Below are positions 1-8,082 of a stretch of 64,000 nucleotides of DNA, one piece after another. The stretch is taken from assembly GCA_963779515.1 (NCBI GenBank), contig CAVZYN010000018.1:372001-436000 (forward strand). The letters run 5' to 3'. A model generated the notes under the pieces. It was not told the DNA's origin and ran no database searches. It saw only the letters and a program-made list of their open reading frames with translations. Positions within the stretch are counted from its first letter, which is position 1. Every line of letters begins with the position of its first letter. The position numbers and the translations under genes were made by a program. Source of the stretch: CAVZYN01 sp963779515. Lineage in GTDB: Bacteria; Pseudomonadota; Alphaproteobacteria; Rhizobiales; Hyphomicrobiaceae.

Positions 1-111
1 TTTTTCATAGGCCAAGCCTCCCGAAGATCGCGACCAGTATGGCACGGCGATCCGCCCCGGGACACCCACGCGGCCCCACGCGGCCGTTGAGCATGGCCGG
101 CGTGCTGGATT

Positions 112-154
112 GGCGAAAAACAAAGCGGCCGCGCCGGGGGAGGGCGCGGCCGCT
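112..154 (-). terminator. Rho-independent terminator of the small secreted-protein gene
   Basis: A perfect 12-bp inverted repeat (AGCGGCCGCGCC at 124-135, its complement at 143-154) encloses a 7-nt loop. Read on the minus strand it is followed by TTGTTTTT, the usual U-tract. It lies about 50 bp past the stop of the minus-strand gene at 205-486, so it most likely ends that transcript. Confidence 0.75.
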
Positions 155-204
155 CTGACGTCGTCCGGGCTCGGGTGGGGGCGGTGAGCCGGGACGGAAC
201 GGAA

Positions 205-486
205 CTACTTCCTGCAACCCGTCAGCATTTGCTGGCGTTTCTGGGCCTCGGCCTTCCACAGGTCCGGGTTGGCGGTCGTGCACCAGGTCATGTGTGCCTT
301 CAGATCAGTGCTCCAGGTCGGGCCTGAGAAACCACACTTTTTCTGTTCGTTTTCCTGCTGTTGCTGCAGCGAAGTCTTGGCGTACCAGTCGCAGTTGGCT
401 TGCGCCGACGCGGTCGCCGGCACGGCAATGGCACTCGCGAGTGAAAGGGTAAGAGCAAGTGCGGTCGTCGTCGTAAGAGATGACAT
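205..486 (-). CDS. Small secreted protein with four cysteines, unknown function
   Basis: This is a 93-residue protein. Residues 1-29 form a clear Sec signal peptide (polar start, Ala/Leu-rich core, cleavage around ATASAQA). The mature part is about 64 residues and has four Cys (NCDWY, KKCGF, TWCTT, TGCRK), probably two periplasmic disulfides, plus a run of four Gln. A longer in-frame reading exists upstream, but only the ATG at 486 places the signal peptide at the N terminus. A strong terminator follows the gene. I do not recognise the family; the pattern of conserved Cys and Trp suggests a small periplasmic protein rather than an enzyme. Confidence 0.6.
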   Translation of the reverse strand: MSSLTTTTALALTLSLASAIAVPATASAQANCDWYAKTSLQQQQENEQKKCGFSGPTWSTDLKAHMTWCTTANPDLWKAEAQKRQQMLTGCRK

Positions 487-841
487 CGTCGTGGTCCTGG
501 TCGTGATCCGGGCCTCTGGCGCGTGGGGCGCCCGAATCCCGTCCGAGCATCGGAAGCGGGACCCAGGGAATACTATAACCCCATGACTTGCAGCGACGGT
601 ACGCCTCAGGCGCTGAACCCCTCCTGAATGCTGCTTTGCCTCCCCGTTCATCTTCAGAGCGCGCGGCGCGTGGCGGCGCCCGGTTGCGGATATGCAACTC
701 ATGTGCCCTCATGCGGCAGAGCCGCGCCATCTTGTGCGCCCACCGCCGGCCAAGACGTCCCGGAGCGGCGAATCGCATTAGGCCAGGGCGAGCAGTGACG
801 CCAGCACGCGACAACTCGTCATCCTGAGGACCAACGCCTGT
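487..841. other. Divergent intergenic region upstream of recQ
   Basis: This region lies between the minus-strand secreted-protein gene and recQ. It should hold both promoters. I found no convincing -35/-10 pair, repeat or RNA structure. The overlapping short ORFs have no recognisable protein features. A GAGGA purine stretch about 12 nt before the recQ ATG may serve as its ribosome binding site. Confidence 0.4.
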
Positions 842-3022
842 ATGTCGGCCGCCCAAAAACGTCTGGATCTTGGCGAGCCGAGCCTCCTGCGAACGGCTCA
901 GGAAAAGCTCGAATCCATTTTCGGCTTCAAGAGCTTCCGCCTCCATCAGGAAGCCATCGTCGCGGCTCTGCTCGACGGCCGTGACGTTCTCGCCCTGATG
1001 CCGACCGGCGGCGGCAAGTCGCTGTGCTATCAGATCCCCTCGCTGGTCCGCGACGGCACCGGCGTCGTCGTCTCGCCTCTGATCGCCCTGATGCAGGATC
1101 AGGTCGACGCCTTGCTTGAAGTCGGCGTTCGCGCCGCCTTCCTCAATTCGACGCTCTCGTTGCCCGAAGTACGCGACGTCGAGTCGAAGCTGACGCGTGG
1201 CGAGCTCGACCTCCTCTACGTTGCGCCCGAGCGCCTTTTGCAGGATCGCACCATGGGCCTGCTGGAGCGCGCGCGGATCGCCCTGTTCGCCATCGACGAA
1301 GCCCACTGCGTGTCGCAATGGGGCCATGACTTCCGGCCCGAGTACCGCCAGCTGCGCGTCCTCGCCGAGCGCTTCCCAGGCGTCCCGCGCATCGCACTGA
1401 CGGCCACCGCCGATCCCCGCACGCGCGAGGAGATAGTCACCGAGCTCAGGCTCCAGAACGCCGATCGCTTCGTCGCCTCGTTCGATCGCCCCAACATCCG
1501 CTACACCATCGCCGAGGCCGGCAGCGTTTCCATCCGCGAACGCCTCTGGCAGTGGCTCGAAGCCGAGCACCCGGGCGATGCAGGCATCATCTATTGCCTG
1601 TCGCGCAAATCCTGCGAGGAAACCGCCGCCTGGCTGAAGCAGAAGAAGCGCACCGCGCTCGCGTACCACGCCGGCCTGCCCGCCGAGGTTCGTGCGGCGA
1701 CCCAACAGCGGTTCGTCAAAGAGGACGGCCTGATCATCGTCGCCACCATTGCCTTCGGCATGGGCATCGACAAACCCGACGTGCGCTTTGTCGCCCATCT
1801 CAATCTGCCGAAATCGATCGAGGCCTACTACCAGGAGACCGGCCGCGCCGGCCGCGACGGCGAAGCCGCCAACGCCTGGATGGCGTTCGGCATCCAGGAC
1901 ATCATCACGCAGCGCCAATGGATCGCGCAGGGTGAGGGCAGCGACGCCTTCAAACAAATGCAGCGCCAGAAGCTCGATGCCCTGATCGGCCTCTCCGAAA
2001 TCGCCGCATGCCGCCGCCAGCGCCTGCTGTCCTACTTCGGCGAGCACGGCGCCGAGCCCTGCGGCAACTGCGACAATTGCCTCACACCACCCAATACCGT
2101 CGACGGCACCGATGCGGCGCGCAAAGCGCTGTCCACCGTCTATCGCACCGGCCAGCGCTTCGGCGTCGCCTATCTCGTCGACGTGCTCACCGGCAAGGAC
2201 GACGACCGCATCGGCCGCAACGGCCACGACCGGCTTTCCGTATTCGGCATTGGCAAGGATCTGCCGGCCAACGATTGGCGAGCGCTGTTTCGCCAGCTCA
2301 TCGCCGCTGGCCATCTGACCGGCGACTCCGAAGGCCACGGCACGCTGGAGCTGACCGAGCGATCGCGTCCGCTGCTGCGCGGCGAAGAAGCGTTCGCGAT
2401 GAGGAAGCCCGTCGCGCAAGCCAAACTCAAGGGCGCCAAGGCCGCCAAGGTGTCCAGCGCATCGAAAGTTTCGGGTACCAATGCGCCGCTGTACAACGCT
2501 CTGCGCGAACTCAGGACGCAGCTGGCGAGCGATGCGGGCCTTCCGCCCTACGTCATCTGCCACGATCGCACGCTGATCGAACTCGCCGAAAAGCGCCCGC
2601 AAACGCTCGATGCGTTGCACGACATCACCGGCCTCGGTGATCGCAAGATCGCGCGCTATGGCGATGCCATGCTCGAGGTCGTCGGCCGCTTCCAGCGCCA
2701 TCCGAAGCTCGCCAACAAACTGTCCGCGACCGTCAATCAAACGCTCGCGCTGCATCTGGAAGGCCGCGACATCGACGCGATCGTCAAGGCCCGCGGCCTC
2801 GAAGCCGGCACGATCTATGGCCACTTTGCCGAGGCCATCGAGGCCGGTCTGGTCGAGGCCCGCGGCGTGCTGCCGCTCGACGAAGCCGAGATCGACGAGA
2901 TCATCGCCGCATTCGAAAAGTGCGGTACTGCGGATAGTGGCAAGCTCGGGTCCGCCCATGCCGCGCTCGACGGCCGCTTCGACTACGGCATCCTCAAATG
3001 CCTCCTTGCCGAGCTGGTGTAG
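842..3022 (+). CDS. recQ: ATP-dependent DNA helicase RecQ
   Basis: This 726-residue protein is a 3'-5' superfamily 2 DNA helicase for recombination and fork repair. Walker A TGGGKS lies at residues 55-60 (Lys59), the DEAH box at 152-155, and the RecQ signature VSQWGHDFRPEY follows. Helicase C-terminal motifs YYQETGRAGRDG precede the zinc-binding Cys set (CRRQRL, then CGNCDNC near residues 390-415). An HRDC domain is near 560-640, and the last about 90 residues resemble the helix-turn-helix tail (HTH_40 type) of longer RecQ proteins. The length is typical for RecQ with that tail. All catalytic motifs look intact. It appears to be a single-gene transcription unit. Confidence 0.95.
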   Translation: MSAAQKRLDLGEPSLLRTAQEKLESIFGFKSFRLHQEAIVAALLDGRDVLALMPTGGGKSLCYQIPSLVRDGTGVVVSPLIALMQDQVDALLEVGVRAAFLNSTLSLPEVRDVESKLTRGELDLLYVAPERLLQDRTMGLLERARIALFAIDEAHCVSQWGHDFRPEYRQLRVLAERFPGVPRIALTATADPRTREEIVTELRLQNADRFVASFDRPNIRYTIAEAGSVSIRERLWQWLEAEHPGDAGIIYCLSRKSCEETAAWLKQKKRTALAYHAGLPAEVRAATQQRFVKEDGLIIVATIAFGMGIDKPDVRFVAHLNLPKSIEAYYQETGRAGRDGEAANAWMAFGIQDIITQRQWIAQGEGSDAFKQMQRQKLDALIGLSEIAACRRQRLLSYFGEHGAEPCGNCDNCLTPPNTVDGTDAARKALSTVYRTGQRFGVAYLVDVLTGKDDDRIGRNGHDRLSVFGIGKDLPANDWRALFRQLIAAGHLTGDSEGHGTLELTERSRPLLRGEEAFAMRKPVAQAKLKGAKAAKVSSASKVSGTNAPLYNALRELRTQLASDAGLPPYVICHDRTLIELAEKRPQTLDALHDITGLGDRKIARYGDAMLEVVGRFQRHPKLANKLSATVNQTLALHLEGRDIDAIVKARGLEAGTIYGHFAEAIEAGLVEARGVLPLDEAEIDEIIAAFEKCGTADSGKLGSAHAALDGRFDYGILKCLLAELV

Positions 3023-3032
3023 CGCGTAAGGG

Positions 3033-3232
3033 CGGTGTCAGACCCTTGGGTTTGACACCGTCCAGAGAAAGCCGTCCTCCGTAGCCTTGTGCCCCGGATC
3101 CAGGATCACCGCCGTTTCGATTAGAACGATCGTGTGATGCAGCGCCTGCCCGATCGCGGCGGCACGGCGTATGGGTGCCAGGCACAAGGCCTGGCATGAC
3201 GGCTGTGGGTGGGATTGCGACGGTGTCAACCC
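3033..3232. mobile_element. Degraded element, possible IS66 transposase remnant, flanked by inverted repeats
   Basis: CGGTGTCA at 3033-3040 pairs with TGACACCG at 3053-3060, giving a hairpin of about 12 bp just after recQ with no U-tract. GGGTTTGACACCG at 3048-3060 is repeated in inverted form, one base shorter, as CGGTGTCAACCC at 3221-3232. Between them the minus strand reads ETAVILDPG followed by GFLWTV (3041-3118), which resembles the DETxxxxLDPG...GxLW segment of IS66-type transposases (TnpC). Only about 26 residues look related and the rest is gone. The resemblance is from memory and not aligned. Confidence 0.35.
3176..3196. repeat. Intergenic hairpin repeat of the PGLVPG/DKPGHD type
   Basis: TGCCAGGC (3176-3183) and GCCTGGCA (3189-3196) form a perfect 8-bp stem with loop ACAAG. 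The minus strand would read MPGLVPGTH, the familiar spurious peptide made by a short palindromic repeat scattered through Rhizobiales genomes. It is probably a diverged copy of that repeat. Confidence 0.45.
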
Positions 3233-3434
3233 GGGTGAGCGCTTTCCCCTGGATCGTGGATGAAGACCGGCGCGGGCGCTGTTGACGCGCTCACAAAAAA
3301 AATAGATGGGTCCGGTTCGCCGGGCCTGCGTGAAGACAGTGCCCGCGCTCCCGGGGATTATTTTTGTCGCCGCATCCGGCACGCCTTCGGCGCGCCGGCC
3401 GGATGTGGCGTGTGCGCGTGGCAAGAAGGATCAC

Positions 3435-3854
3435 ATGCTCATGAGTTCGACGCGAAACGTAGAAGACGAATACGAAGAAGAAAACGAAAACGATGACGAA
3501 TACGAAGATGATGACGAGGACGAGGACGAGGACTAGGACGAGGACATCCGGGATTGGAGCGAGCATCGGTGGCTGCTGTCCGATCTCGGATTGCCGCGCA
3601 TCTGTGTCATCAAGGCGTGCCGCCGCACCCGGGAGTGCGAGGGGAAGAACCTCGAGTGTACGGTCTTCTTTCGCCCACTTTTGATGAAGCGGAACGCCGC
3701 TTGGACCCGCGAGCAGGCCAACCACCGTCGCCGCGCGTTGCGTGCCGGATCGTCGAGATCTGCAAAAACTACTGACAAATCCGCATCATGCCGTCGCGGC
3801 CATGACGCGCCAGATCGAGATGGAAATGATCGTGATGATAGCGATCCGCATTAG
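3435..3854 (+). pseudogene. Acidic N-terminal repeat protein with Cys-rich tail, broken by in-frame TAG
   Basis: ATG at 3435 is preceded by AAGAAGGA at good spacing. The first 33 codons hold 20 Asp/Glu, then TAG at 3534-3536. The same frame stays open to 3854 and reads like a real protein: DIRDWSEHRWLLSDLG, then a Cys pattern (RICVIKACRRTREC...LECTVFF) similar to short Rhizobiales proteins with C-x4-ACRR-x3-C. The stop sits inside the GACGAG repeat and differs from a GAG codon by one base, so a nonsense mutation or base error is likely. Alternatively, a 33-residue acidic peptide is made, or translation begins at TTG 3591. The tail overlaps the 3' end of the convergent extensin-like gene, so the true C terminus is unsure. 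Confidence 0.45.
3461..3545 (+). repeat. Purine-rich GAC/GAA/GAG simple repeat
   Basis: About 85 bases are almost entirely A and G with regular C or T every third position, becoming pure GACGAG units from about 3515. In the frame opening at 3435 it encodes a run of Asp, Glu, Asn and Tyr. One unit carries G to T, turning GAG into the TAG at 3534-3536, and the repeat continues unchanged after it. Confidence 0.7.
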
Positions 3855-4437
3855 GTCCGAGCACGGTCGTGAAATTCTGGCACGCGCCGGCGTGAATCGC
3901 GCGCAGGAAATTGCGCTCACGCGGCCCACCCTGCCAGCCGTCCTTGACCGTGACGGTCGAACCGTCGGCGAGATGGAACGCGGAGACATCGAGCGCATTG
4001 GCACGGCCGTGTTCCGACAATTTGCTGCCGCTCTGGTGATTGATCGGCCGGCACGCATAGGACGCGGCGACTTTCATCTCGACCAGCGGAATGCCGAGAT
4101 GGAATTTCGCGGCCGGCTCCACGACCTCCTGCACCCAGCGTTCGATCTGCGGTATCATCGGGCAGCGCAACATCGCCGCCGGCTTCATCGACACCCGCCC
4201 GGCCGCAGCCCCGCTCATCGAGAATGGCCGCAACGCGCCGCAGACGCTCGGGCCCCCGAGCGCCGCACGTGTTTGCAGGAACGGATTTTCTCTGACCAAA
4301 CCGGAGGCGAGGCAGGCCCGCTCATCGTCGTCGCGCCACGGCTCTTCCTTCGCAACGAAGTTCGGCTCCTTGCTGCAGCCCCAAAGGCCGAGCAATACGA
4401 GAACGCACACTGATGTGAGAACGCTGAACTGACGCAT
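3769..4437 (-). CDS. Extensin-like C-terminal family lipoprotein
   Basis: This protein has 222 residues. A lipoprotein signal peptide ends at LGLWGC, so Cys21 would be lipidated. The rest matches the bacterial extensin-like (Extensin_C) family, related to M15-type zinc peptidases. Visible elements are ASYACRPIN, SEHGRANALDVSAF with candidate His and Asp ligands, and HHDHFHLDLA near the C terminus. Several Cys (ACRPIN, GACQNF, MRICQ) probably form disulfides. ATG at 4437 was chosen because it starts the signal peptide; an upstream TTG at 4458 only adds seven residues. The family is common in Rhizobiales, and a cell-envelope or peptidoglycan role is inferred rather than known. Confidence 0.8.
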   Translation of the reverse strand: MRQFSVLTSVCVLVLLGLWGCSKEPNFVAKEEPWRDDDERACLASGLVRENPFLQTRAALGGPSVCGALRPFSMSGAAAGRVSMKPAAMLRCPMIPQIERWVQEVVEPAAKFHLGIPLVEMKVAASYACRPINHQSGSKLSEHGRANALDVSAFHLADGSTVTVKDGWQGGPRERNFLRAIHAGACQNFTTVLGPNADRYHHDHFHLDLARHGRDGMMRICQ

Positions 4438-4689
4438 GACGCCGTAAGAATGACGCAACTTTGGTTAAAGCCGCGTTAACTGTGCCCATGAACACGATGC
4501 GCGCCGCTTGAGGCGGATTTGGGGTGCAGGTGTGTCCGCGCGGTGGTGGCAGGAGTGAGGCAACCAGGCGCCGCTTCCGCTATCGCGACTAAGTCCTAAC
4601 CTGCTTTCCGGTTCCGTGCGGAACAGCGGCGGGCTGATGAATGCGCTTCACTGCTCACATTGATCGACGATTGAGCATTGGAGGACGCC

Positions 4690-5163
4690 ATGACATTCCG
4701 CAAATCGACATTCCGCAAATCGACATTCCGCAATTTCGGCCGCGCATTCGCCCTTTGCGCCAGCATGTATGCGACGGCGGCGGCAGCGCAGGCCCAGGAC
4801 GATGATTGGACGGTCGTGACCCTGGCCCAAAACGGGGCCTGGGGCGTCGCGACCGAAATGTCGATCACGCGCGCGATCGCGGTGGCGGTTGCCGATTGCA
4901 AGGCCATGTCGGCCGAAGCGACCGACTGCGGCGCCATGCGCACGACCATCCGCGGCGGCTGGACCGTCGCGCTGCTCTGCGGCGAGCACAAGATCATCGC
5001 GGCGGAGGTAGAACGCGCCGACGCCGAGAGAGCCGCTATGAACCGCGAGATCCACCTGCACCTGCACTTTGGCGCAGATGTACCCCGCTGCAAGCGCATC
5101 GTCACCGTCGATCCAGCGGGCACCGTTGTTGGTTCTGGCGCGCAGATGGCCGGCGCCCGCTAA
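4690..5163 (+). CDS. Secreted DUF4189-like protein
   Basis: The gene encodes 157 residues. After a basic start comes a signal peptide ending near AAAAQAQ. The mature part has the layout of DUF4189 proteins: NGAWGVAT, regularly placed Ala and Cys in a helix (AVAVADCKA), DCGAM, then GGWTVALLCGEHK. Function is unknown. The first codons are a tandem 15-bp repeat that encodes TFRKS twice and then TFRNF, adding positive charge before the signal core. ATG at 4690 follows the run GAGGACGCC. The extensin-like gene is divergent and the J-domain gene is convergent 15 bp away. Confidence 0.6.
   Translation: MTFRKSTFRKSTFRNFGRAFALCASMYATAAAAQAQDDDWTVVTLAQNGAWGVATEMSITRAIAVAVADCKAMSAEATDCGAMRTTIRGGWTVALLCGEHKIIAAEVERADAERAAMNREIHLHLHFGADVPRCKRIVTVDPAGTVVGSGAQMAGAR
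4693..4733 (+). repeat. 15-bp tandem repeat inside a signal peptide
   Basis: ACATTCCGCAAATCG occurs at 4693-4707 and 4708-4722, and its first 11 bases recur at 4723-4733. The unit is a multiple of three, so copy-number change would lengthen or shorten the basic N-region of the signal peptide by five residues without a frameshift. Confidence 0.8.
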
Positions 5164-5178
5164 TTGCGCTGCAAAGCA

Positions 5179-5868
5179 TTACCCCAGCAACACGTCCTTG
5201 GCTTCGTTGATCTTGGCGGCGAGATAAGTGGAGCCGCCATGATCGGGATGCAGCTTCAGCATCAGCTCGCGGTGCGCGGCTCGGATCGCCTGGCTCGAAG
5301 CGCCGGGTTCGAGGCCAAGAATCTCGTAGGCCTCGTCGCGCGTCATCCGCCCGTCCGGCCCGCGCGGCGCGTCAGCCTCCGCCCGCGCCATGTCGTCCCG
5401 CCACGTCGCGTGCACCCGGTCGAGATACGCCTCGAGGATTTGCGCCGATTGCGGATCCTCGAACCGGCAGTCGGTCCACAGATGCACGAGTTCGACGGGC
5501 TTCAGATATTCGAGCGGGCGGTTCTTGAAAAAACCCTTCAGCACCCGGCCACGGATCGTGCCCGTGTCGTGATCGAGTTCGACGTCGAGAAACTCCGTGA
5601 CGACGCGCGAGGCATTGCCGGACGAAGCTTGCGGAAACCGGAATCTGCGGCCGTGCGCCAGTAGTGCCCCACCAAGTACGACGAGCGGCAAGGCCCACCC
5701 GAGGGCGCCGCGCGCGAACATGTAGGTCCCAACGGCTGCTGCGGTGCCGCCAACGCCGACCCGCAAAGCCTGCGCGATCGTCGCCGGGCTCACAGCCGTA
5801 AAACCGCGCAACAACAGCAGCGCCGTCGCCAGCGCCATGAACCCAAACAGGAAATACGGAATGCCCAA
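5179..5868 (-). CDS. Membrane-anchored J-domain protein
   Basis: The 229-residue protein has two hydrophobic segments in the first about 70 residues. A soluble middle with a conserved VTEFLDVELDHDTG stretch follows. The C-terminal J domain (about 173-229) carries the HPD motif in KLHPDHGG, so it should stimulate an Hsp70 (DnaK). This N-terminal membrane plus C-terminal J-domain order resembles the TIM14/DjlA-like proteins of alphaproteobacteria. The start is TTG at 5868, ten bases after the VWA stop; an internal ATG at 5838 would cut the first membrane segment. It probably forms a two-gene operon with the VWA gene upstream. Confidence 0.8.
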   Translation of the reverse strand: MGIPYFLFGFMALATALLLLRGFTAVSPATIAQALRVGVGGTAAAVGTYMFARGALGWALPLVVLGGALLAHGRRFRFPQASSGNASRVVTEFLDVELDHDTGTIRGRVLKGFFKNRPLEYLKPVELVHLWTDCRFEDPQSAQILEAYLDRVHATWRDDMARAEADAPRGPDGRMTRDEAYEILGLEPGASSQAIRAAHRELMLKLHPDHGGSTYLAAKINEAKDVLLG

Positions 5869-5878
5869 AGCGCTGGCC

Positions 5879-6706
5879 CTATTTCAACTGTCCGAGCAGC
5901 TGCTGTGCGCCAGCGCCGTGGCGGGCGCTTGCGAGTTTCTCGAGCGCTTGCCGTCCGCCCGCGGCATAAACCGCAACCGCCGACAGCAGTTCGCGCAATT
6001 GCTTGCCCGAGCCCGCATCAAACCGGCACCAGGCGCCCTTGGTGAGTTTGGCAATCTCCCTGAACGCGCGTTCCGCCACCGGATCATGCCCTTCCTGGAA
6101 CAAGAACACCGGCACGCCGAGCAGCGCGAGTTCTCCTGCCCGGCCGCACAGATCGTCGATCTCTTCTTCCATGCAATCGCCGACATAGACGACGGCGTTG
6201 ACGCGCTTGCCCTCGGTTTCCTTGCGTGCGTGGCTCAGCACCTTGCGGATCTGGGTGTACCCGCCCGCGCAGTGCACCGTTGTCATGAGCCGCGCCAGCG
6301 CATCCGGATCGGACACCCACTTCGACGCCTGGCATTCGCCCGCGCCGCGAAAGAACACGAGCTGCACATCGAGACCGCCGACAGTCTTCACTTCGTGGAA
6401 CATATCGGCCTGCAGCTGCAGCGCCATGTCCCACGTCGGTTGCCGGCTCATGGTGGCATCCATCGCGAACACAAGTCGGCCGCGCCCGGCGATGGTCGGC
6501 GTCGTCATCGCCCGCATCTTGGCGACAAAATCCGCAATCTCGGCCGAGGCCGTCGCCTTGGCCGCCGGCGCGCTTCCGGAGCTGGACGGGGCCGTGGGCA
6601 CAGTGTTCGCAGACTCGGTCCGGAGTGGTATGTCCGTCGCCTTTTGCGGTGTGCCGGTCGCGGTCTCGCTTGCCGTCTCGGGTCTCGTCCATGGGTTTCG
6701 CGCCAT
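5879..6706 (-). CDS. VWA (von Willebrand factor A) domain protein
   Basis: This is a 275-residue cytoplasmic-looking protein. A Pro/Thr/Ala-rich leader of about 75 residues precedes a VWA domain. FAMDATMSRQ is a DxTxS variant of the MIDAS metal site, GGYTQIRKVL supplies the later Thr, and VYVGDCMEEE the final acidic loop. ATG at 6706 has a strong Shine-Dalgarno (GGAGGAT) and was preferred to the longer open frame. The J-domain gene follows by 10 bp on the same strand, so the two are probably co-transcribed. Function is unknown; VWA proteins usually mediate metal-dependent protein contacts. Confidence 0.8.
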   Translation of the reverse strand: MARNPWTRPETASETATGTPQKATDIPLRTESANTVPTAPSSSGSAPAAKATASAEIADFVAKMRAMTTPTIAGRGRLVFAMDATMSRQPTWDMALQLQADMFHEVKTVGGLDVQLVFFRGAGECQASKWVSDPDALARLMTTVHCAGGYTQIRKVLSHARKETEGKRVNAVVYVGDCMEEEIDDLCGRAGELALLGVPVFLFQEGHDPVAERAFREIAKLTKGAWCRFDAGSGKQLRELLSAVAVYAAGGRQALEKLASARHGAGAQQLLGQLK

Positions 6707-7068
6707 GATATCCTCCTGTCGCGTTGCAACGCTATCATGCAACTGCGGCATCAGTTGGGATTGTGCGCCGAGCGCGCTGTCGCCGGCCGATCTCATTGGA
6801 GCGCGCGGGGCCAACTAGTGTCCCAATCGCGAAGTTCGTTGCACTCTCGGCAACCTCGCGTGATTCAGATCGAGGAGCCCGCCAAAGTATTTGCGGATAG
6901 TATGAAACTGACTTCTCGATCATCACACAAGGAAAAGCCTATCACGTGGCGCCGCCCTCGCAAAATCCGCACCTTTGACAAAAATGCCCTGACCACTGTG
7001 ACCGTGTGGCATAGTTCGCAAGATCGCGATCGAGCCGCGCGGCAAATCAGCCCTTAAGGACAGTTGCC
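6707..7068. other. Divergent intergenic region (VWA gene / SDR gene)
   Basis: About 360 bases with no supported gene. TTGACA at 6974-6979 could be a -35 element for the SDR gene, but I see no good -10 hexamer at the right distance. AAGGACAG just before 7069 is the likely ribosome binding site. Confidence 0.35.
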
Positions 7069-7842
7069 ATGACCTCCTTCTCCCTCTTCAAAAACGAACG
7101 CGCCCTCATCACCGGCGCCGCGTCCAGCATCGGACGCGGCATCGCCGTGGCGTTGGCCCGCGAAGGCGCCCACGTCATCCTTGCGGATATTGACTCAGGG
7201 CGGAACGCGGAAACCTTGACACTGGTCAAGGCGGCGGGCGGCACCGGCGAAACGATCGCCTGCGATCTTGCAACCGCCGACGGCTGGAAGCCACTGGTCG
7301 CGCATTTCGACAAAACCGGCCCGGTTCACATGTTCGTGCACTCCGCCTCGCCGCCGCGCCACGAGAAGGACCGTATCGGCACCGTCGATGAGGCAACGTT
7401 CGACGCCATGCTCAACACCAATGTGCGCTCGGGCTTTTTCCTCGGCCGCGAGATCGCGGATCGCATGGTCAAGGCGCGCATCAAGGGACGGATGCTTTAT
7501 CTGACGTCGCTGCATGCCCAGAGCCCGCGCAACTTGCCACATTATTCGGCCTCGAAAGGCGGCATGCACATGGTGATGAAGGAACTCGCGCGCGCACTCG
7601 GGCCTGACGGCATTCGCGTCAACGCCCTGGCGCCTGGCGCCGTTCCCGGCGGCGGCGCCAAGAACATCACCGATGCATTCAAATCCAAGATCCCGATGCG
7701 CCGCGTCGGCACCCCTGATGACATGGCGGCCACCGCCGTCGCCATGCTCTCCGACCGCTTCATGCCCTACGTCACCGGCACCACCCTCGCCGTCGACGGC
7801 GGCCTCGATCTCTACAATTGGATTCCTTTCCCCGAAGTCTGA
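7069..7842 (+). CDS. SDR family NAD(P)-dependent oxidoreductase
   Basis: This 257-residue classical short-chain dehydrogenase/reductase has a Rossmann glycine motif reading TGAASSIGRG near residues 15-24. The catalytic set is Ser in YLTSLHAQ and Tyr/Lys in YSASK, about 15 residues apart. The C terminus has the usual VTGTTLAVDGG. An acidic residue after beta-2 (LADID) favours NAD. The glycine motif is slightly unusual (SSIG in place of the common xGIG). The substrate cannot be told from sequence; FabG- and sugar-dehydrogenase-like members share these features. No obvious operon partner. Confidence 0.9.
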   Translation: MTSFSLFKNERALITGAASSIGRGIAVALAREGAHVILADIDSGRNAETLTLVKAAGGTGETIACDLATADGWKPLVAHFDKTGPVHMFVHSASPPRHEKDRIGTVDEATFDAMLNTNVRSGFFLGREIADRMVKARIKGRMLYLTSLHAQSPRNLPHYSASKGGMHMVMKELARALGPDGIRVNALAPGAVPGGGAKNITDAFKSKIPMRRVGTPDDMAATAVAMLSDRFMPYVTGTTLAVDGGLDLYNWIPFPEV

Positions 7843-8082
7843 GTGTCGCGGGCGGCCGATGTCCACATGGGCCACAACTGAGTGTGTCCGCGCGGCACCA
7901 GCGATCTATCCGTCAGCGTCGATGCCACCCCCATCTGTGGATTTCCTGTGCATGGCGGGCTAGCGTGTCGCTGCTTAGGGGGCCGTGAGACGGTCTGGGT
8001 GCCTCAGGATTTTCGAGACGCGTCAGACGTTTAGCAGGCAGGTGCCGATTGTCCGGTGCCGGATGTAGTGTGAGTACGAGTA

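Noticed and set aside
5..283. Possible gene on the minus strand at the left edge
   Set aside because: Pro/Arg-rich composition, overlaps the terminator and the secreted-protein gene; no protein-like pattern.
305..2959. 884-codon open frame on the minus strand across recQ
   Set aside because: It lies antisense to an intact RecQ with all motifs. High GC and codon bias keep the opposite frame free of stops; the translation has no domain or signal features apart from fusing part of the small secreted protein's frame at its end.
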